Below, piece by piece: positions 16,694 to 25,174 of a stretch of 64,000 nt of DNA. Position 1 is the stretch's first letter, and each line of letters starts with the position of its first letter. The position numbers and the translations under genes are program-made. The stretch lies in the NCBI RefSeq assembly GCF_041321145.1, contig NZ_JBGGWA010000005.1, positions 310,001 through 374,000 of the forward strand. Reading direction: 5' to 3'. This stretch comes from Paraburkholderia sp041321145. GTDB taxonomy: Bacteria; Pseudomonadota; Gammaproteobacteria; Burkholderiales; Burkholderiaceae. Below the pieces are notes generated by a model that was not told the DNA's origin, made no database searches, and saw nothing but the letters and a program-made list of their open reading frames with translations.

Positions 16694-17920
16694 ATGGAAA
16701 CCACGGGTACCCGCTCCCCCCTCAAACGCACGGTCGGCTCAAATCAGGTCGGCATGCGGCAGTTCAACGAACGCATCGTGTTGCAAACGATCCGTTTACA
16801 TGGGCCGCTGCCGAAAGCCGACGTGAGCCGTCTCACGCGTCTGTCGATGCAGACAGTGTCGATGATCGTCGACCGTCTGATCGACGACGGCCTGCTCGAA
16901 AAGCAGGCGCGCGTGCGCGGCAGGATCGGTCAGCCGTCGGTGCCGATCGCGCTGCGTGCCGACGGCGCGTACACCATCGGCATCAAGGTGGGGCGACGCA
17001 GTCTCGACGTGCTGGCGATGGATTTCGCGGGCCACGTGGTCTGCCGCGATGTATTCGAGTATGCCTATCCCGATCCGCGCACGCTGTTCCCGGCGCTCGA
17101 AAGCAAACTGGCGCGCGTAAACCAGGCGCTCGGCGCGAAGGCGGACAAAGTGGTTGGCGTGGGCGTTGCAGCACCTTTGTGGCTCGGCGGCTGGCGAGAC
17201 TTTCTCGGCGCACCGCCCGATGCACTGGAGGCATGGAACGAGATCGATTTGCGCAGTCGCATCGCCACGATGACCGGCTTGCCCGTGGAGTTCGCCAAGG
17301 ACACCACCGCCGCATGCGCCGCCGAACTCGTGATGGGCCAGGGCCGCGGGATTCACAATTTTCTGTATCTGTTCGTCGGCACGTTTATCGGCGGCGGTCT
17401 GGTGATCGACGGCCGTTTGCATGGCGGACCGCACGACAATGCGGGTGCCGTCGGTTCAATTCCCTTGAGGGACGGCAGCGCGCGTAAACCCGCGCGGCAA
17501 CTCTTGCACGCGGCATCTGGCTTTGTTCTGGAACAACTGCTGAGCGACGCGGGCGCGGCGGCCGCCGCCGCGCACGACCATCGCGCGTTGTCGCCGGAAC
17601 TGTGGCGGCAGACCGAGCAATGGCTCGACACCGCCTGCCCCGCGATCGCCAACGCATTGACCAATGCGGCCGCCCTGCTCGATCTGGAAGCGGTGGTAAT
17701 CGACGGCGAACTCGACCGGCAACTGGTACGCGAAATCATCCGGCGTACGGAGCGTGTGCTCGATCGCTTCGAATGGGAAGGAATGGTGCGCCCGCAACTA
17801 TTGGAGGGCACCATCGGCGCCGATGCGCGAGCAATGGGCGGCGCGATTCTGCCGCTGTACGCGCATTTCGCGCCGATGCATGAGCTATTTCTGAAGCCGG
17901 CCGTGGATGCGGGTTATTAG
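16694..17920 (+). CDS. ROK-family transcriptional regulator (NagC/XylR type)
   Basis: A 408-residue protein with an N-terminal winged helix (VLQTIRLHGPLPKADVSRLT, then MQTVSMIVDRLIDDGLLEKQ) and a ROK sugar-binding domain. The kinase phosphate motif and the CXCGXXGC zinc motif of ROK kinases are not visible; the usual Cys cluster is replaced by an Asp/Arg-rich loop near GSIPLRDGSARK. This supports a repressor, not a kinase. It is the last gene of the importer set, so it probably controls the set through the operator at 13606-13628. It ends 8 bases before the convergent gene. Confidence 0.87.
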   Translation: METTGTRSPLKRTVGSNQVGMRQFNERIVLQTIRLHGPLPKADVSRLTRLSMQTVSMIVDRLIDDGLLEKQARVRGRIGQPSVPIALRADGAYTIGIKVGRRSLDVLAMDFAGHVVCRDVFEYAYPDPRTLFPALESKLARVNQALGAKADKVVGVGVAAPLWLGGWRDFLGAPPDALEAWNEIDLRSRIATMTGLPVEFAKDTTAACAAELVMGQGRGIHNFLYLFVGTFIGGGLVIDGRLHGGPHDNAGAVGSIPLRDGSARKPARQLLHAASGFVLEQLLSDAGAAAAAAHDHRALSPELWRQTEQWLDTACPAIANALTNAAALLDLEAVVIDGELDRQLVREIIRRTERVLDRFEWEGMVRPQLLEGTIGADARAMGGAILPLYAHFAPMHELFLKPAVDAGY

Positions 17921-17928
17921 CTCATGGC

Positions 17929-20900
17929 TCATTGCGCACCGACCTTCGTGACAGAAGCGGTCCTGCCAGACGGATTTTGCAGCAACGGCTGCAACGCCGG
18001 CGCCAGCGACTTCAGTAACTGCACCGACAGCGCGCTGGTGAACTCGTAACGCGCCGCATACGGTTCATGCACGTAGGCGGTCAGCGTGCCGTAGAAGCGA
18101 TCTCCCATCGCGAACACGAAAGTCGCGCTGCGGTTCACCTTGCGCGACTCGATCAGGCGCGCGCCTTTGGCGAATACATTGAAGCGCTGATCGCCGGTGC
18201 CGGTCTTGCCGTACACCTCGAATGTCTGACCGTTAGGGAACGTCATGCCCTGTGCGAGACGCCTGGCCGTCCCGCCCAGCACAACATCACGCAACAGCCC
18301 GCGAACCACCCCGGCGATTTCCGGCGATAACTGCTGTTGCGGCGCGATCGCCGCGCGCTGGAAATGTGTTTCGTACGGCGTGTCTTTCGCGAAATCGAGT
18401 TGCGTCAGGCTTTCGGTCGGCACCTTGTTGCCGCCGTTGGCAATCACCCCGATCAGTTGCGCAAGCGCAGCCGGCCGGTCGCCCGACGCGCCGATCGCCG
18501 CCGCATACGAGGGCGTGAGCGTGGCGAACGGATAGCCGAGCGCCTGCCACGATTTGCCGATCGCATCGTAGGCGCGCAGTTCGACCATCCGCTTGATGCG
18601 GCGATCCTGGGTGGCGTGATAGCGAGTCTTGAAGAGCCAGGAATAGGTCGACAGACGCACGTCGCGGCTCGCGTTCTCCATCTGCGCGAGCGTCGCTTCG
18701 GGATGCGTGCGCAGATAGTTGACGGTCCACAGTTCAAGCGGATGAACGCTCGAAATGTAGCCGCGGTCGTTCAGATTGAAGCGGTCGATGGCGTATTTGG
18801 CGTACAGATTCGCCAGATCCTCATCGTCCAGCATGGAGGCGGCCGGCGTGTTCTTCAGCGCAGCGCGCATCTTCGCGTTGAACCATGCATTCGACTCATC
18901 CGGCGCGACGCTGCGCAACACCGTTGCCACTTTCGGCGGTGACTTGCGCACGCCGAGCACCAGCAAGGCCAACGCCTGATCGGGCGTCTTGCCGTGGTAC
19001 TTCGTGTAGAAACGATTCATGTATACGCGGCTTTCCTGATCGGCGAAACGCGTCAGATACATCTTGCGGATCGCCGGGTCGCCCAGCCATTGCGACGACG
19101 GCCCAGTGGTCTGCACCATCTCGTAGTGGACGATATCGCGCATCAGCCGCACGAACACCAGATTCACCGAATGCTGGAATGCACGGTGCACGGTGAGGAT
19201 GCGGCTGTTGTCGTCGGACTCGAAGTTGTTGAAGGTTTGCGCGCCGCCGCCCGTGTAAAACGTTTCACCGGGACTCGCCGAGTATTTGCGTTCGACAGCC
19301 GCGTCGAGCATGGCTTGCAGCGAGCGGTCCGAGGTATGCGCGAGATAATCGAGCGCCCAGCGCGTCAATTGATCGTTCGGATCGGGCTTGACGGCTTTCA
19401 GCTCCGCTGTGCTCAGCGGTGCATAACGCGCGTGCAGGTCGGAGACGATCTGCAAATACGTCACTACGGTACGCATTTTCGCGGTCGAGCCGAGATTCAA
19501 GCGTGCGCCGGAGTTGATATCGAACGGCTCATTCACGCTATCGGTTTGCACCCGCACAAGGTTGGCGCCGTCGCGCCGTTCGAAGAGCGTGAAGCTATAG
19601 GCGATTCTCGACGGATCGTCGGAAGCGCGCAGCATTTCATAGCCGACAAGACCGGCGGCTTTCGCGCCGTCGCGCGTCCCCGCTGCGGCGAGGCGTTCGC
19701 TGACGGCCTGCTGCACGGCATTGTTGAGCGTGCCCTTCGCCTGCAAATCGAGCCGGTCGAGTTGATAGAAACTCGGAATGCCGAGCGCCGCCAACAGGTG
19801 CGAGCGCATCGACGTCACGGCCTTGCGCGAGACGAACGAGTCCGCGTTCTGCGTTTTGCCGGGCGCGCGGCGCAGCTCCACTTGCGCGGACAACGCGGCA
19901 TCACGCAGCGGAATCGATATGACGCCAGCGCCCGCCAGCAACCGCAAATAACTATCCGTCAGACGTTCGAGTTCGGCATAGCCGTGATGCAGGAAGTACG
20001 ACGGCGCGCGCTGCGCGATCATCAGCGAGAGCACCTGGCGGAATGCCACACCCTGCTCAGCGAAATTCGCTTCTGTCGAGGGCGCCTTCAGGATGCGGTT
20101 GACCTCGTTGAAATCGCGTCCATACCAGGCCGCGAGGCCGTCACCCATCCCGTTGATTTCGCCGATACCCGGTTGCGCGGCAAGCGGCACCGAGTTGAGA
20201 TAGTGGACGACGATCTGCTGGCGCGCGGGCATGGTCTGCGGGCCGTTCAGATAGGCACGCACGGAGGCCGATGCAATTTGCCGCAACTTCTCCGGCGGCG
20301 TTGCCGTACGGCCGCCCGCCGAGTGACGGAACTTCTCGATCTGGGTAGCAAGGGTACTGCCGCCAGGCGTCGACTGATGACGGTTGAACACGCGCGCGCC
20401 CTGGTCGACTAATGCGTGGCCAAAGCGTCCCCAGTCGATCGCCGGATTGCGGTTCGGCTGATTCGGATCGAGTAGATAGCGGTCTTCGATAAAAAGCAGC
20501 GAATTGACGACAAGCGGCGGGACCGCGTCGAAATTGTCATAAACGCGGCCCGGAAACTGTGCACCAAAGAGCGGCGTGCCCGTACCGTCGAAGAGTTGCA
20601 ATCCCGCCTGATCTTTTTCGGCGTAGGGCAGAAAGAGACCGTCGTCCGCCAGCGACAGCATCCGCTCGGAATCGCGTGATTGCGCGCCAATCTCGAACCC
20701 GCGTTCGAGCAGCCGCTGCTGGAACGACGGCAGCAACGCGTAGCCGAGGCGGCTGTCGTAAGGGCCTTTGTCTGATTGAGGAAAGCGGATGGAATGACTT
20801 GGACCTTCGGCGACAGAAAAGCCAACGTCGCGCGTCAGTTCGGAGAGATAGTGCGACTGCAGGCGCGAGGTTTCGATCTCGACCTGGAAAAAGCGTGCCG

Positions 20901-21009
20901 CCATCGCCAGCGCAAGCAGAAACGCCGCTGCCAGCCCCCATTTGAGCCACTTCCGGACGGGCGCCGTGCCTATCGCGCGAAGCGGAAACCGAACCAGTGG
21001 CCGATTCAT
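17929..21009 (-). CDS. Class A penicillin-binding protein-like transglycosylase/transpeptidase
   Basis: A 1026-residue inner-membrane protein with one N-terminal helix (WGLAAAFLLALAMAARFFQ). It then has a GT51 transglycosylase region (SLLFIEDRYLLDP with the catalytic Glu, and STPGGSTLATQIEKF). A C-terminal transpeptidase-like domain has an SXXK motif, STAK, in LGSTAKMRTVVTYL and a KTG motif in VYGKTGTGD. It is longer than the usual 750-850 residues, with an insert between the two domains. Start at 21009 is set by GGGAGAG upstream. It probably builds or repairs peptidoglycan in the periplasm, but it lies alone among catabolic genes, so a specialised role is possible. Confidence 0.85.
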   Translation of the reverse strand: MNRPLVRFPLRAIGTAPVRKWLKWGLAAAFLLALAMAARFFQVEIETSRLQSHYLSELTRDVGFSVAEGPSHSIRFPQSDKGPYDSRLGYALLPSFQQRLLERGFEIGAQSRDSERMLSLADDGLFLPYAEKDQAGLQLFDGTGTPLFGAQFPGRVYDNFDAVPPLVVNSLLFIEDRYLLDPNQPNRNPAIDWGRFGHALVDQGARVFNRHQSTPGGSTLATQIEKFRHSAGGRTATPPEKLRQIASASVRAYLNGPQTMPARQQIVVHYLNSVPLAAQPGIGEINGMGDGLAAWYGRDFNEVNRILKAPSTEANFAEQGVAFRQVLSLMIAQRAPSYFLHHGYAELERLTDSYLRLLAGAGVISIPLRDAALSAQVELRRAPGKTQNADSFVSRKAVTSMRSHLLAALGIPSFYQLDRLDLQAKGTLNNAVQQAVSERLAAAGTRDGAKAAGLVGYEMLRASDDPSRIAYSFTLFERRDGANLVRVQTDSVNEPFDINSGARLNLGSTAKMRTVVTYLQIVSDLHARYAPLSTAELKAVKPDPNDQLTRWALDYLAHTSDRSLQAMLDAAVERKYSASPGETFYTGGGAQTFNNFESDDNSRILTVHRAFQHSVNLVFVRLMRDIVHYEMVQTTGPSSQWLGDPAIRKMYLTRFADQESRVYMNRFYTKYHGKTPDQALALLVLGVRKSPPKVATVLRSVAPDESNAWFNAKMRAALKNTPAASMLDDEDLANLYAKYAIDRFNLNDRGYISSVHPLELWTVNYLRTHPEATLAQMENASRDVRLSTYSWLFKTRYHATQDRRIKRMVELRAYDAIGKSWQALGYPFATLTPSYAAAIGASGDRPAALAQLIGVIANGGNKVPTESLTQLDFAKDTPYETHFQRAAIAPQQQLSPEIAGVVRGLLRDVVLGGTARRLAQGMTFPNGQTFEVYGKTGTGDQRFNVFAKGARLIESRKVNRSATFVFAMGDRFYGTLTAYVHEPYAARYEFTSALSVQLLKSLAPALQPLLQNPSGRTASVTKVGAQ

Positions 21010-21201
21010 GGCTGCTCTCCCGAGCGGGCGCCATGCTCTAAACGTGGCGCACCTTCGATCAAGTGTAGCTCGGAAAATGAGCATGCAATCTGTTCGGATT
21101 TACCCGAGGGTGTCGCCGCCGCAACACCGCATCGCAAGGCATGGCGGAGCGCCGATTGCCATGCGATATTGATAATCCTTCGTGGATCACAAACCGCTGC
21201 T

Positions 21202-22191
21202 TCAGGCGGTTTTTTGCTTCTGGGGCGTCTGGTTCTCCTGCGCCACCCCCTGCCCCGCCTGCCCCGCCTGCTGTCCGCGCAGCAACTCGATGAATTGCTC
21301 AGCCGGCGGCGACAGCACGCCGCCTTTGCGCGTCACGATGCCGAAGGTTTGCGAAGGCGACTTCAGTTTGACCGGCACGAGGCGCAGCATCTTCCGCCGC
21401 ACGAACAACGCCGCGATCGCGGTGGGCAAGAGCGAAACCAGATCGGAACTGCTTTGCAGGAGCGCCACCGTCACGAAGGTCGAGGCGGTCGAGATAGGGT
21501 TGTCCGGCATCTCAAGACCCGCCAGATCCATCTCCCGTTCGAGCAACGCGTGCAACGGCATATGCGATGGATACATCACCCAGCGGTGGCCCGTCAGATC
21601 GCGCAGTTTCACTTCCTTCTTCGGCAATGGCGGATGGCCATAGCCCACCACCACCGATAACGGCTCGTCTCCAAGCGGCCGATAATGATATTTCGACGGA
21701 TCGGCGGCGACCGCCGCGCGGCCGATCACGAGGTCGAGCCGGCCCTCATCGAGTTGCAGCAGCATGCGCGCACTGGTGTCTTCCACCACTTCGATCGACA
21801 GATTCGGCTGCCCCGCATGCAGTTCGTTCAACGCCGGCACGACGCACTCGGGAATCGCGCCCATGATCGCGCCAACCGCGAGCCGCCCGCCGCGCCCCGA
21901 GCGTATTTCGGCGACATCCTGGCACAGCGCGGTGAGGTCCGTCGCCACGAGGCGCGCGTAGCGGATCACGCAATGGCCGAGCTGGTTCGGAATCATGCCG
22001 TTCTTCGAGCGCTCGAAAAGCGCCGCCTCGAGCATCGATTCCAACTCCTGCAACGCCTTGCTGGCCGCCGATTGCGTCATGGACATCACGCCGGCGGCTT
22101 TGTGCAGCGACTTGTGGTCGTCGAGCGCGATCAGCAATTGCAGCTGCTTCATGCGCAGTCTCGACAGCAGAACGTTCAGGGTGTCTTTCAT
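21202..22191 (-). CDS. LysR-family regulator, GbpR-like
   Basis: A 329-residue LysR-type regulator. The HTH reads RLRMKQLQLLIALDDHKSLHKAAG, MTQSAASKALQELESMLEAALFERS, which resembles the GbpR (sugar-binding-protein regulator) branch. The effector domain includes GRLAVGAIMGAIPECVVPAL. The ATG at 22191 gives the family's usual N-terminus; longer frames have no support. It is divergent from the dehydratase gene across 148 bases, so it probably controls it. About 190 bases between its 3' end and the PBP-like gene start hold nothing recognised. Confidence 0.85.
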   Translation of the reverse strand: MKDTLNVLLSRLRMKQLQLLIALDDHKSLHKAAGVMSMTQSAASKALQELESMLEAALFERSKNGMIPNQLGHCVIRYARLVATDLTALCQDVAEIRSGRGGRLAVGAIMGAIPECVVPALNELHAGQPNLSIEVVEDTSARMLLQLDEGRLDLVIGRAAVAADPSKYHYRPLGDEPLSVVVGYGHPPLPKKEVKLRDLTGHRWVMYPSHMPLHALLEREMDLAGLEMPDNPISTASTFVTVALLQSSSDLVSLLPTAIAALFVRRKMLRLVPVKLKSPSQTFGIVTRKGGVLSPPAEQFIELLRGQQAGQAGQGVAQENQTPQKQKTA

Positions 22192-22339
22192 GGAATGCCG
22201 GGAAGCTGCCGGGTGAGTCGCAAAAGCGATCACAAGATGGAAACAATTCAATATACCCGCCACGCACGGCGCCGTATAGTCAGCCGCGGAGACATTCAAA
22301 GACCCACGCCTGACCCACCTCGGCACAACGCACCTCACC

Positions 22340-23272
22340 ATGACCCAAACACACAACCATGCGCCATTGCGCGGCGTGTTCCCCGTCGCGCCGACCATCT
22401 TCGACGACGCCGGCCGCCTTGACCTCGAAGGCCAGAAGCGCTGCATCGATTTCATGATCGACGCGGGTTCCAACGGCCTGTGCATTCTGGCGAACTTCTC
22501 CGAGCAGTTCGCGCTTTCGGACGAGGAACGCACCACGCTGATGCACCTGGTGCTGGAACACGTTGCCGGCCGCGTGCCTGTGATCGTCACCACCACGCAT
22601 TTCAGCTCGCACCTGTGCGCCGAACGCAGCCGGCGCGCGCAGGCTGCGGGCGCCGCGATGGTGATGATCATGCCGCCGTATCACGGTGCGACGATCCGCA
22701 TCGGCGAGCGCGGGATTGACGAGTTCTATCGCACCGTGTCCGACGCAATCGAGATTCCGATCATGATTCAGGACGCCCCGGTCAGCGGCACGCCCTTGTC
22801 CGCGCCGTTTCTCGCGCGCATGGCGCGTGAACTGCACAACGTCTCGTACTTCAAGATCGAAGTGCCGCAGGCGGCGAACAAGCTGCGCGAGCTGATCGAA
22901 CTGGGCGGCGACGCAGTAGTGGGTCCGTGGGACGGAGAAGAAGCGATCACGCTGATGGCCGATCTGGATGCGGGCGCAACCGGTTCGATGACCGGCGGCG
23001 GCTACGCCGACGGCATCCGCTTGATTGTCGACGCCTATGCGGCAGGCGACACCGAGGCGGCGGCCGCCCACTATCAGCAGTGGCTGCCGCTCATCAACTA
23101 CGAAAACCGCCAGGGTGGCCTCGCGTCGTGCAAGGCGTTGATGAAGGAAGGGGGTGTGATTCGCTCGGACGCGGTACGCCATCCGTTGCCGCCCATGCAT
23201 CCGGCCACGCGTGCGGGCTTGCTGAAAGTCGCCCGCCGGCTCGATCCGCTGGTGTTGCGCTGGGGCCGCTAA
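22340..23272 (+). CDS. araD: L-2-keto-3-deoxyarabonate dehydratase
   Basis: A 310-residue DHDPS/NAL-superfamily TIM barrel. The Schiff-base Lys lies in SYFKIEVPQAANK, with a Tyr in MPPYHGAT. The long stretches DFMIDAGSNGLCILANFSEQ, RVPVIVTTTHFSS and TGSMTGGGYADGIR closely match what I recall of the Azospirillum L-KDA dehydratase (EC 4.2.1.43). That enzyme makes alpha-ketoglutarate semialdehyde in the non-phosphorylated L-arabinose pathway. The other pathway genes are not next to it. A GbpR-like LysR gene is divergent, as in arabinose loci. DapA itself is unlikely because the DapA substrate motif is missing. Symbol is as used for that pathway and may differ between authors. Confidence 0.75.
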   Translation: MTQTHNHAPLRGVFPVAPTIFDDAGRLDLEGQKRCIDFMIDAGSNGLCILANFSEQFALSDEERTTLMHLVLEHVAGRVPVIVTTTHFSSHLCAERSRRAQAAGAAMVMIMPPYHGATIRIGERGIDEFYRTVSDAIEIPIMIQDAPVSGTPLSAPFLARMARELHNVSYFKIEVPQAANKLRELIELGGDAVVGPWDGEEAITLMADLDAGATGSMTGGGYADGIRLIVDAYAAGDTEAAAAHYQQWLPLINYENRQGGLASCKALMKEGGVIRSDAVRHPLPPMHPATRAGLLKVARRLDPLVLRWGR

Positions 23273-23334
23273 GGTCGCCCCAGGCAACTCACGCACCTTG
23301 AAGGACACGTCAACGGGGCACGCGAGCCCATCCC

Positions 23335-23374
23335 GGTCCGGGCAGTTGTCGACGAATCAACGCCTGCCCGGACC
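23335..23374 (+). terminator. Inverted repeat after the dehydratase gene
   Basis: A perfect 11-bp stem, GGTCCGGGCAG (23335-23345) and CTGCCCGGACC (23364-23374), with an 18-base loop. No T-run follows. It lies 63 bases past the dehydratase stop in a 420-base gap before the sigma factor gene, where no other gene was found. It may be a terminator or an operator. Confidence 0.45.
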
Positions 23375-23692
23375 TCAAAGGGAATGAGCCCGGTCCCTTC
23401 ACCATCGAACATGCCCACGATGCGCTATCCATCCCGCATCGTGTGGCTCCGTTGCCCGCCGTTCCTCAGGCTTGTGCAACGGCCCTGCCCCCCTACACGC
23501 ACCCCGCGTCCAAGCCACCCGGTGCCGCCGTGCCCGTCACGCCGCGATGGCGCAACCCCGCACGCAACCCCGGGCCACGCAGCGATATACGCGGCCATAA
23601 GCTCAGCGGATGCAGCGCAACGGGAAAACCACATGTAAGGTCGCGAGGAAATTGAGTAACATAGGCCCCGCAAGCTCACCACACCACTGTCC

Positions 23693-24262
23693 ATGACCGC
23701 CAATCCTCGAGAACTGACGCCGGAAACCCTCGCCGAGCTGCTCGAACGCATTGCCAAAGAAGACGCTGCGGCATTGCGCGAGCTATATGATCTCGCCGCC
23801 CCGAAACTGTTTGGCCTCGCGCTCCGTATATTGACCAAGCACGAGTGGGCCGAAGAAGTATTGCAGGACAGCTTCATCAACATCTGGCGCTTTGCCGGCG
23901 ACTATCGCCGCGCACTGTCGGCGCCGATGACGTGGATGTCGGCAATCGTCCGAAACCGTGCTCTCGATCACCTGCGGCGGGTCAACTCGCAGGAAACAGA
24001 ATGGAGCGATGCGTTGGACGATCTTGTGGCAACCGGCGATCCGGACCCCGAAGCGCTGACCGCGGTCAGCCTGCAGGCACGTTTGCTGGCCGGCTGCATG
24101 CAGCAGCTGGACCCGGCGCAGCGTCAGGCGGTTGCCCTCGCCTACCTGCGCGATCAGAGCCATAGCGAGATCGCCGAAGCGCTGACGGTGCCGCTCGGCA
24201 CCATCAAATCCTGGATCCGGCGCGGCCTTGCCAAGCTGAAAACCTGTCTGGGGGGCGAGTGA
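23693..24262 (+). CDS. ECF-type RNA polymerase sigma factor (SigK-like)
   Basis: A 189-residue ECF sigma factor. Region 2 holds LRELYDLAAPKLFGLALRIL and the -10-contact stretch WAEEVLQDSFINIWRFAGDY. Region 4 has the HTH YLRDQSHSEIAEALTVPLGT, then IKSWIRRGLAKLK. The next gene overlaps by four bases (ATGA) and encodes an anti-sigma factor of RskA type, so this is a sigma/anti-sigma couple. It may start from its own promoter, but no clear ECF promoter was found upstream. Confidence 0.9.
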   Translation: MTANPRELTPETLAELLERIAKEDAAALRELYDLAAPKLFGLALRILTKHEWAEEVLQDSFINIWRFAGDYRRALSAPMTWMSAIVRNRALDHLRRVNSQETEWSDALDDLVATGDPDPEALTAVSLQARLLAGCMQQLDPAQRQAVALAYLRDQSHSEIAEALTVPLGTIKSWIRRGLAKLKTCLGGE

Positions 24263-25044
24263 TGAACCTGCATCGCTATCCTCAACTGGTCGATATGCTG
24301 GCCGCCGAGTATGTGCTCGGCACGCTGCGCGGCGGCGCACGGCGACGCTTCCAACTGTACGCCGACCACGACACGGTGATTCGCCGGGCCGTCGACGAAT
24401 GGCAGCGGCGGATCTCGCCGATGGCCGAACTCGCCGAGCCGCGCATGCCGCCCGCCGCCGTCTGGGAAGCCATCGAGCGGCGTCTGGGGCTCGCGGCTAC
24501 GCGTGAAGCGGTCCGGCCTCGCACCGTGGTGGAAACACCGGCGCGGCCGTCCCGCGGCATCTTCGAGAATCTCGCGTTCTGGCGCGGCTGGGCGCTCGGC
24601 GTCACGGGACTCGCGGCGGTCGCGGTGGTGGTCGCCGTGCGCTCGCTGCTGCCGTCCAGCACCGTGCCGTCCACCGTGACAACCGTTGCGCAGCAACCGG
24701 AAGCAGCCGTTTCGCATGTCGCTGTGCTGAACAACAAGGAAGCCCATCCGGTCATGCTGGTCGCGTGGGACGAAGTCCATTCGACCATGACGCTGCATCC
24801 ACTCGGCAAGGTCGACTTGCCGGCGGGCCGGGCAATGGAGCTTTGGGGCATTCCGGCGAACGGCCATCCGGTCTCGCTCGGCTTGCTGCCTGACAGCGCC
24901 AGCGGCAAGGTAACCGCCGGTCAGCAAAAGCCGCAGAGTTACGCGGCGCTGGCGGTTTCGATCGAAGCGCCGGGCGGCTCGCCCGATCACAACGCGCCGA
25001 CGGGCCCGGTGGTGTTCAGCGGCAAGCTGCTGCCGGTGTCCTAA
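24259..25044 (+). CDS. Anti-sigma factor, RskA type
   Basis: A 261-residue protein. The cytoplasmic N-terminal part begins LHRYPQLVDMLAAEYVLGTL, followed by one membrane helix (WALGVTGLAAVAVVVAVRSLL) near residues 112-132. A periplasmic C-terminal RskA domain holds ELWGIPANGHPVSLGLLP. The zinc-binding HxxxCxxC motif of ZAS anti-sigmas is absent. It overlaps the sigma gene by four bases, typical of coupled translation. It would hold the sigma factor at the membrane until a signal triggers release. Confidence 0.88.
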   Translation: MMNLHRYPQLVDMLAAEYVLGTLRGGARRRFQLYADHDTVIRRAVDEWQRRISPMAELAEPRMPPAAVWEAIERRLGLAATREAVRPRTVVETPARPSRGIFENLAFWRGWALGVTGLAAVAVVVAVRSLLPSSTVPSTVTTVAQQPEAAVSHVAVLNNKEAHPVMLVAWDEVHSTMTLHPLGKVDLPAGRAMELWGIPANGHPVSLGLLPDSASGKVTAGQQKPQSYAALAVSIEAPGGSPDHNAPTGPVVFSGKLLPVS

Positions 25045-25065
25045 GCCGGTTCAGTATCAGTGGGC

Positions 25066-25106
25066 AAGGCCGGCATTCGCTTTTTGCGGATGCCGGCCTT
25101 TGTTTT
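25066..25106 (+). terminator. Rho-independent terminator after the sigma/anti-sigma pair
   Basis: A stem of 15 pairs with one G-T pair (25066-25080 with 25086-25100) encloses a five-T loop and is followed by TGTTTTA. It lies 22 bases after the anti-sigma stop and separates the pair from the next gene. Confidence 0.85.
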
Positions 25107-25174
25107 ATCGGTCCCCGGCACAACCGTTGGGCAATGGCTGGACGCGAGCGCGGCATTGCCGCTACCCTAACCGT

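Noticed and set aside
16694..17920. Sugar kinase of the ROK family
   Set aside because: It has an N-terminal winged helix and lacks the kinase phosphate motif and Cys zinc cluster, so a regulator is favoured.
18994..20412. 472-residue plus-strand frame opposite the PBP-like gene
   Set aside because: Shadow of the real coding strand; composition dominated by Arg, His and Gln.
21176..21225. Terminator hairpin at the LysR gene end (AAACCGC/GCGGTTT)
   Set aside because: The stem is only 7 bp, overlaps the coding end, and no T-run follows in the direction of transcription.
22340..23272. DapA (dihydrodipicolinate synthase) as function
   Set aside because: Superfamily match only; detailed motifs fit L-KDA dehydratase and the divergent GbpR-like LysR supports sugar catabolism.
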